Assembly: GCA_004431415.1 (NCBI GenBank)
Contig: QPMI01000005.1
Coordinates: 682,001-746,000, forward strand
DNA: 64,000 nucleotides
Direction of reading: 5' to 3'
Source: Cyanophora paradoxa
Taxonomy: Eukaryota > Glaucocystophyceae > Cyanophorales > Cyanophoraceae
The position numbers and the translations under genes are program-made. Of this stretch, positions 58,110-64,000 are shown one piece after another (within the stretch, counting starts at the first letter, position 1; every line of letters starts with the position of its first letter). The notes beneath the pieces were generated by a model. The model did no database searches. It was given only the letters and a program-made list of their open reading frames with translations, and was not told the DNA's origin.

Positions 58110-59090
58110 CCGCTCCTACCTTCTCAATGACGATGGCGGCATAAGTCTTCGAAGAAAACTCGATGCGCAGGTTGTAGGCTTGCTCCGTGTCCAGCAGGAG
58201 GTGGCGCACACGCGCACGCGTGCTGCTGCTGTTGGAAGCCGCGGCGCTGGGCGCCAGGAAGCGGATCTCGCTGCTGGACCATATTTCGGCATAGGGCGCC
58301 TTGCGCCGCTCTCCCGTCGCGGGGTCGATGACGAAGATCTCAATAGGTTCGGGGTACTGAGATCGATATCGGATATGGGTGTGAGTTCTAGAGCCCGTTC
58401 GCGTTTGACCACGGGACGCGAAACTGCCGCAACCCCGGCTCCCTTTAAATTTCTGCCCCTCCTCACTCCCTCTTCCCCACAGCACCCTCCTGATCCCCAA
58501 TCCTTTCAGGTGCGACGCACCGGGAAGTTGGATCCCTTAATCGTAATGACGCTGCTCGATCCAGCCTGCAAGAAGCTTTTCAGCGAGAGAGCCAAGCCAG
58601 CAGGGTGAGACGACTGAGCGCTGACCACAGGGGCGACCACGCTTGGCGAGGCGACCGGAATCGCGTAGGACCCGTCCTGCGTGCGCAAGTCACGTCAAAT
58701 CTCGCACAGGACCGCGTTTTCGATCCGGATATATAGCGAAGCCTTTCCCCGCACCGGCATGAGCGTCCCATTGGTGACAGTCTGCTTTCCGAAGTTCGGC
58801 AGCATTCAATTTCAGCCGGTAAAGCGTTTCATGGAGCGGTAACGACCACGCGCACCGTAGATCCGAGGCCTGCTATTATAATTTGAAGATCTTTCGGCGC
58901 GGCCTGCACGTACAGGCGCATCGGTTGCCACACTTAATCTTCCGGACCAGTCATTTGCAGCACTGACCGGCAGGACGGAGGGCGAGGGCGAGGGCGAGGG
59001 TGAGGGTGACGGGGGTATCGATGCAGATGCGGGCGGGCTCGGGCTCGGGCTCGGCGTCGGGCTCTCCAGGCTCGGGCTCGGCGTCGCGGC

Positions 59091-59130
<40 letters not shown>

Positions 59131-61480
59131 GAAGAGCTTGGGGAAGGGCTTGGGGACGGCGAGGAGCTGGGCGAAGGGGTTGGAGACGGCGTGGAGCTGG
59201 GAGAGGGACTAGGAGACGGCGACGGGCTCGGCGTCGGGATCGTGATGGAGACATTGGCGCGGTGAAGGTAGATGAAATGGCTGAATTGGCCGCCGCCCCA
59301 GACCTGGAAGGATGCCGCAGCGCGGCGCGATACAGTGAGATCAAATGCGTGCAACGCGTCGTGCGCGTGCGTGTCATACCACGTAGAAGTACGGGGCCTC
59401 CAGCCCGTTCAACGGCGCAATGCGCACTATCGGGAAAGAATTCAACAACTGCAAAGTGAGCTTTGTGCCACCGTCGGGCCTGCAACAAGCCAGCAATCAG
59501 AAAACACGAGGAACGCTGATATCGATCATGATCATGAACTGCTCACCCCAGCACGGTGTCAGAAATTCTCTCTGTTTCTGTCGTCTCGTTTCCAGTCGCA
59601 TCAAAAAAGCGGAACTTCGCGTTCGTTGCATTGGAGTTGTCGGCCCCGACGAGCCTGAACACACCGTATCTGCGCGAGAAAAGAACGCTGGAAACGGGAA
59701 GCTGCAGGCCAGACACTGCAGAGTGGCAAACCGCGTCGTGACCGGGACCGCCTGACCGGAGAAATTTTTCGAGCCAGTGAAATCCACATCAGGAACGGTG
59801 CCGAGAACAGGTGGGCTCGGGATATTGATCTGCGCATACGCAAACCGTCGGTGAAGACTTGCTCACTCATGATCATATCGGCACAATCGAGAAGTTTAAA
59901 TGGGGGGGAATTCGAAGGGCTGGAGGGCAAAAGGGGACCGGCGCCGGCAGAGGAGAGGGGGGGGGAGGGGGGGGGAGGGGGGGGAGGGAGGGGATGCAAA
60001 GGGGCCCGCACCTTTCGAATGGGAAGCGGAGTCCCCGCGAATGCAAAATTACTGGTCATATAGTAGGTGGGCGAACTCGAGCTTGTGTCCTGGAAAAGCA
60101 CTTGGTATCCAAGGTAGAAAGCGGTGTCTGCGCTGTTGGTGGCGCGGCGCATGTAGACAACGGTCGGATTGGTAGCGGCCTTGAGCTTGTCCGACCCTTC
60201 GAACATATATTAATTCACAAGTGCAAGGACATCGCACGCTGAATGCACAAGCTAGCTGAATTTAGGGTATAATTTCGAGGAAGAGGCGCCGCACCGTCGA
60301 CTGCCAATCGAACGATCAGCTTCATCCCTGAGTTGGATCCAAATCCACCCTCCGACAAGGCGATGAACAGGTAGCTACCGTGCACGGCGAGCCCCAGCGG
60401 CATCGCCGGTTTGACTGATCATGAGTTAAAAAACGTTGCAGTTGCGCATGCTGTCGAGAACATGCGCGGGAGAGCATTTTGCAACGGAAACTACGCACTT
60501 CCAAACGTGAGCCTGTCCGAACTAAAGAATGTCGTAGCCGTCCTGGAGTGAGGGTTGCGTAATGAGCATGACCAGAAACAAGTCGACGTCAATTGCAAAC
60601 GTGCGCATGCGCACTGCGGCACCTCGCAGAGCCCGTCAAATCGATTGCGAGTACCTTCGAGAAATACGCGTCGGCGACGAAGAGCCTCTCGCTTGAGGCG
60701 GCTGTGACTGCGCTAAGGCCCCTGCGCGCTCACGATAATTATAAGCACTCGTGCCGTTAATTAAATTATTTCGAAATTAAATTTGGCTCCTTCATGATCA
60801 TCCACTCACGAAAACTTGATCGAGAGCGGGTCGACGCCAGCGTCGTTCAGGGCGGGGAGAGGACCGGCGCCGCTGACATCCCCGGGGACCCCGGCGACGT
60901 ACGAAGTCGAGCACGAGCCGTTGACTCGCCACACGTGCGTGAAAGTTGCGGCGTACAAGTTCTCTGCCCATCCGCAAAGATTATAATTAGGTTGCGACTC
61001 GCATGCAAATGCAGACAGCCGCAGCTGCAGTCTCGTGACTCAGTGAGCGCTCGTACGCGCGATCACCGTCAAACGGAGAGTAGTACATTGCTGCGCGACT
61101 GGTTAATATACGAGATATAGACCGAAAACCGAACGATCGCACACCTGATATTCCCTGTCCGAAGATTGCGCCAGTGCCCGTGCCTATCCGCGCGCAGACG
61201 ATGCCGCGATCAGAGCAGCGCACATCGCGATATCGATCGGAGCAGCGGATGTATACGTAATCATGCCATGCTGATCATGGCATTGCGCACCCTCTTGCAT
61301 CGGCCATCCTGAACTTCCCGCGCAGAATCTGTGCGCTCCAGGCTCGAGGAGGGAATCGGGGTCGCCCGGAGGGGCCGCAGTGGCCACTCCGACTGTTGCA
61401 AGCAACGCCGCCGCAGCGACGAGGGCGCGTACGTATACGTAACCTGTCGGGGACGTTTCTCGCAAAGACTCGGGAAAATT
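58110..61480 (-). CDS. Secreted NHL-like / Ser-Pro-rich / IPT-like protein (approximate limits)
   Basis: The first clear exon carries a hydrophobic leader ([20 protein letters not shown], near 61370-61430); no in-frame ATG is visible, so the start exon is unresolved. Later minus-strand exons encode [20 protein letters not shown] with [13 protein letters not shown] (60830-60975), an NHL-propeller-like pattern, then [19 protein letters not shown] (60340-60405), [20 protein letters not shown] (59545-59675), a long (Ser-Pro)n linker (58976-59252), [10 protein letters not shown] (58510-58680) and [19 protein letters not shown] (58110-58360). The last two read like an IPT/TIG immunoglobulin-like domain. 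Ser-Pro linkers of this kind are known from hydroxyproline-rich algal wall proteins. Probably an extracellular matrix or wall protein. The 3' end may extend below 58110. Confidence 0.55.
58976..59252 (-). repeat. (Ser-Pro)n-encoding hexanucleotide repeat
   Basis: On the minus strand, AGCCCG/AGCCCT-type hexamers encode about 40 Ser-Pro dipeptides with interruptions such as [13 protein letters not shown]. It forms a linker between the propeller-like and IPT-like parts of the secreted protein. Confidence 0.9.
59950..59995 (+). repeat. G-rich minisatellite in an intron
   Basis: GAGGGGGGGG-type units (about five) in an intron of the minus-strand secreted gene; they read as C-rich on the transcribed strand. 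Confidence 0.8.
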
Positions 61481-61504
61481 GACAGGCGATTCGTTACGCA
61501 CGCA

Positions 61505-62002
61505 TCTCAGATCTATATCTAAAGCCTGCAGCTGAAGCGCTGCAGCAGCGACGATCTGCAGATCTGCTGGTCAAAAACAAGTCCCGTGTCTAGATCTCCC
61601 GGGCGTACTACGTATACTAGCTATGGGCCCTGAGGGACTACTTTGCCGCTACTAGAAGTCCTGCCAGGCCCTGCAGCTGAGGCTGCGCGAGACGAGCCTC
61701 GGGCGCGCCGCGGCGGCCGCGGGCGGCGGCGCCGGCGGCCCCGGCCAGGGGGCCTCCGAGTCTCCGACTCGATTCTCCGAGTCGGACGGAGTCGACGCCG
61801 CGCGGCGCCGCCGGCCGCGGCGCGGCGCGGCGAACGGCCGGGCCGCGAACTTGCCACGTTGGGCGCGAATTCGAACTTCGAAGTCGGCGCGAACCCGATA
61901 TCATAGTATCGATCATCGGATCCTGGCGATCGGCAGTGAATTCGAAATTGAGTGAATGCCAGCTGCAGTGATTCAAATATTCCGGCAGTCGACGTCACGC
62001 CA
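61505..62002. other. Intergenic, GC-rich, no gene recognised
   Basis: 61680-61850 is very GC-rich with GCGGCGCCGGCGG-type words and a palindromic GACTCGATTCTCCGAGTC. No domain content in either strand. Confidence 0.4.
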
Positions 62003-62308
62003 CCGTCGGGCACTAAATTACCGCGGCATACTACTAGGCTAGGAAATTACCGCGTTATAATTATAAAACCCAGCCTCCGTGCATCATGATACATGCATTG
62101 AGCTAAATAACGAGGTACCAAATTACCGCGTTATAAATTTGGAGGCTTGCGTGGGGCGGTAAATTGGGACTCTGGGAGGTTACGTGTACCGTATGACGCA
62201 ACTTCCCAGCGGAGAATTATAGGCTTCATGCTACCGAATTTCCGAGCTATGTCAAGATTGCGGTGCGGTAATTTGTTATCGCGGTGATTAAGTGAGCGCG
62301 GTAATTAA
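62003..62308. mobile_element. MITE-like element related to 6606-6871 (copy 2, degraded right end)
   Basis: Starts CCGTCGGGCACTAAATTACC, matching the left end of copy 1 almost base for base. Internal blocks ACCAAATTACCGCG and AAATTTGGAGGCTTG also match. The right side (GATTAAGTGAGCGCGGTAAT) matches the subterminal part of copy 1, but the outermost ACGG(TA) end is missing. Confidence 0.7.
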
Positions 62309-63578
62309 TATTCGAATCGCTGGAATTTGAATTGCGATGTCGGTCCATTGTCGGAGGCCCTGAATATCGATCGTGATTCATGAGGCTCGTAGCCTCGGCG
62401 CCTCGGCCCGGATGATGGGCCGGATCCCGGAGTCGGCCGCGCGCGCGCCCGGCGCCCGCCGCCCGGATGCCCTTTTTTGTTTTTCTCCAACGTTCCGGGA
62501 TGTCCGACGGTCCGGCGACGTCGACGGACCCGGCGGCGGTCCGCGGACGGCGGCGGACCGGCGACGGTCCGGCGGCGGACCGGCGCCGGCCTGTACCGTA
62601 TACCGGGGACCGTCGGTCCGGCGTGACGGCGGCGTCGGACCGGGGTCGACCGGTCCGGCGGCTCCGGCCGCGACTCCGGCGCCGGCCTGTACCGAAGCTG
62701 TACGGTGCTGTACCCGGTGACCGGGGTCGGGACCGTCCGGTACGTATGGGATCGAATCGTCGATCTCGGACTCTAATTCGGAAGAACTCCTAGTAGTTCA
62801 CTCGGAACTTCGTCGTCGGAACTTCGGAAGTACTCACGAGCCTCGGCCCTCGGCGGAGTCACGACTCAACTACTAGGCTAGCGCTAGCTACTAGTATATA
62901 GTACCAGACTACTACCAGTACTGGCAAGAGTCATGAATTACGATTCATGCCATGATGATCGATCTCCGAATCAGAGACTCCGATCACGAGACTCATGACT
63001 CTAGAGACGGTCGGACTCACGAGATCTACCGGGTACCGCCGTACCAGTACTACGGAGTCTACTGTCTACGGTAGCTATAAATCTAGATTCTAGACTCCGA
63101 TCCCGAATCCCGATCGCGATTCCCGACTCCCGAGTCGGACTCGGGATAATCACTCGGATCAAATAATTCCCGAGTCCCGAGTCCGATCCCGATTCCCGAG
63201 TCCCGAGTCCCGACTCCCGAGTCCCGACTCCCGACTCCCGAGTATATACGTAGGGGCGCGCATTTCGAACAAAATTAAATCGCCTTGTTCAGTGTTCGTT
63301 CGTTCAGTAGCCCCCGACGCGGCCCCCCGTGCAGCCTACTGTGCAGGCCGTGTTCATTGTTCAGTGAACGGCGCACTGAACGCTGTTCGAACTGCGAGCT
63401 CCTCGCTTCGCCCCCCCCTCCCGTCTCGGAGAGCTTCTCGCGCTTCGCGCGATGTAAGGAAAGAGCCTTAGAGGTTGCTAAAACACATTACTTAGAGCCG
63501 AGTCAGAGGGCGAACTACCTGTTTCTGTCAACTTTCTGACGGTTTCCGTGCCGAAACTTCCCCGGAACTTGCCCCGGA
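62309..63578. repeat. Simple and palindromic repeats, no gene
   Basis: 62500-62720 is built from CGGCGACGGTCCGGC/GGACCGGC words. 63095-63242 is a run of GACTCCCGAGTCC-type words in both orientations. 63270-63385 carries repeated GTTCAGTG. Just before the next ORF, TTTCGAAGAGACGTTGCG occurs twice (63590-63635). One open frame (63285-63539) has no domain content. Confidence 0.6.
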
Positions 63579-64000
63579 ATGTGCCGAAATTTCGAAGAGA
63601 CGTTGCGCTCCGAATTTCGAAGAGACGTTGCGCGCCGCAATGGAGGGGAGAATTCGAAGCTATGGCTCTTGAAGCGGGTCCTGCTGGGGGCCTTGCAATT
63701 GCTGCAGCTGGCTGCCGCGCCCGCGGCCTCGCCCCCGCCCCCGGCCGCCGAGCTCGAAGGAGGGCTCGAGCTGCTCCTGAGAGAGGGAGGGCCCGGGGCC
63801 CGGGGGGAGGGAGGCCTGCGGCTCCTGCCGGTGCGATATCGATGCCGATCCTTCTACTCCGGCGTGGCCGCCGCCGCGGCCGCCGCGGCCGCCCCGCTGC
63901 CCGCGCCGCCCGCCGCGGCTGCCGTCGACGGTGGAGCCCTCGTGCTGCTGCTGCTCCCGCTGCTCCTGCAGCTGCTGCGGCGCTGCCGTCGGCTCTGCGG
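63579..64000 (+). CDS. N-terminus of a membrane or secreted protein, cut by right edge
   Basis: An open frame runs from the ATG at 63579 to the window end without a stop (about 140 codons). A hydrophobic segment (LWLLKRVLLGALQLLQLAAA) lies around residues 32-52, too far in for a typical signal peptide start, so it may be a signal anchor. Pro/Gly/Glu-rich and Ala-rich stretches follow, then a second hydrophobic block (ALVLLLLPLLLQLL) near the end. A GTGCGAT at 63831 could be an intron donor, but the frame stays open across it. No family recognised. Confidence 0.4.
   Translation, partial: MCRNFEETLRSEFRRDVARRNGGENSKLWLLKRVLLGALQLLQLAAAPAASPPPPAAELEGGLELLLREGGPGARGEGGLRLLPVRYRCRSFYSGVAAAAAAAAAPLPAPPAAAAVDGGALVLLLLPLLLQLLRRCRRLC

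Noticed and set aside
62373-62793. Overlapping plus-strand frames in the CGGCGACGG repeat block
   Set aside because: They translate a simple GC-rich repeat and have no recognisable features.

Overview
This looks like nuclear DNA from a unicellular eukaryote, most likely a photosynthetic alga. Genes are split by many short GT-AG introns (often 50-100 bp). Their donors are mostly GTGCGC, GTCCGC or GTACCCC, their interiors are C-rich, and acceptors read CCCGCAG. Coding DNA is extremely GC-rich, with GC-biased third positions, while intergenic DNA holds AT-rich islands, palindromes and simple repeats. One gene (34199-35395, minus) encodes a protein with a plastid-transit-like N-terminus carrying a Phe at residue 4, a trait known for glaucophyte (Cyanophora-type) precursors. 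I infer a glaucophyte-like or other primary-plastid alga; the species is not proven.

Layout. 1-2384 (minus): F-box/leucine-rich-repeat gene, cut by the left edge. 2797-4347 (plus): second, divergently transcribed F-box-like/LRR gene. 4348-7527: non-coding, with an inverted copy of an LRR exon, a G-rich tract, three perfect hairpins and a MITE-like element. 7528-22521 (plus): very large secreted modular gene with a signal peptide, about 22 Cys-rich modules (18 of them in three 3.08-kb tandem units), an SRCR domain and a C-terminal region. 22522-24299: non-coding. 24300-32707 (minus): acylated NACHT NTPase with pentapeptide repeats, 14 WD40 exons and an acidic tail. 33154-33693 (plus): small Lys-rich protein built from micro-exons. 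34199-35395 (minus): plastid-targeted protein. 35508-53438 (plus): complete or nearly complete Piezo mechanosensitive channel. 54615-56866 (plus): acidic protein with ten tandem copies of one 66-nt exon. About 58110-61480 (minus): secreted NHL-like / (Ser-Pro)n / IPT-like protein. 61505-63578: repeats, including a second MITE-like copy. 63579 to the end (plus): the start of another membrane or secreted protein.

A theme runs through the window. Proteins grow by tandem duplication of symmetric exons: one WD40 blade per exon, one 22-residue repeat per exon, and a six-module 3.08-kb block copied three times. The 22-residue array (54927-56866) is the most striking undescribed-looking structure. 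The exon models come from reading splice motifs and frames by eye; no transcript or database evidence was available.
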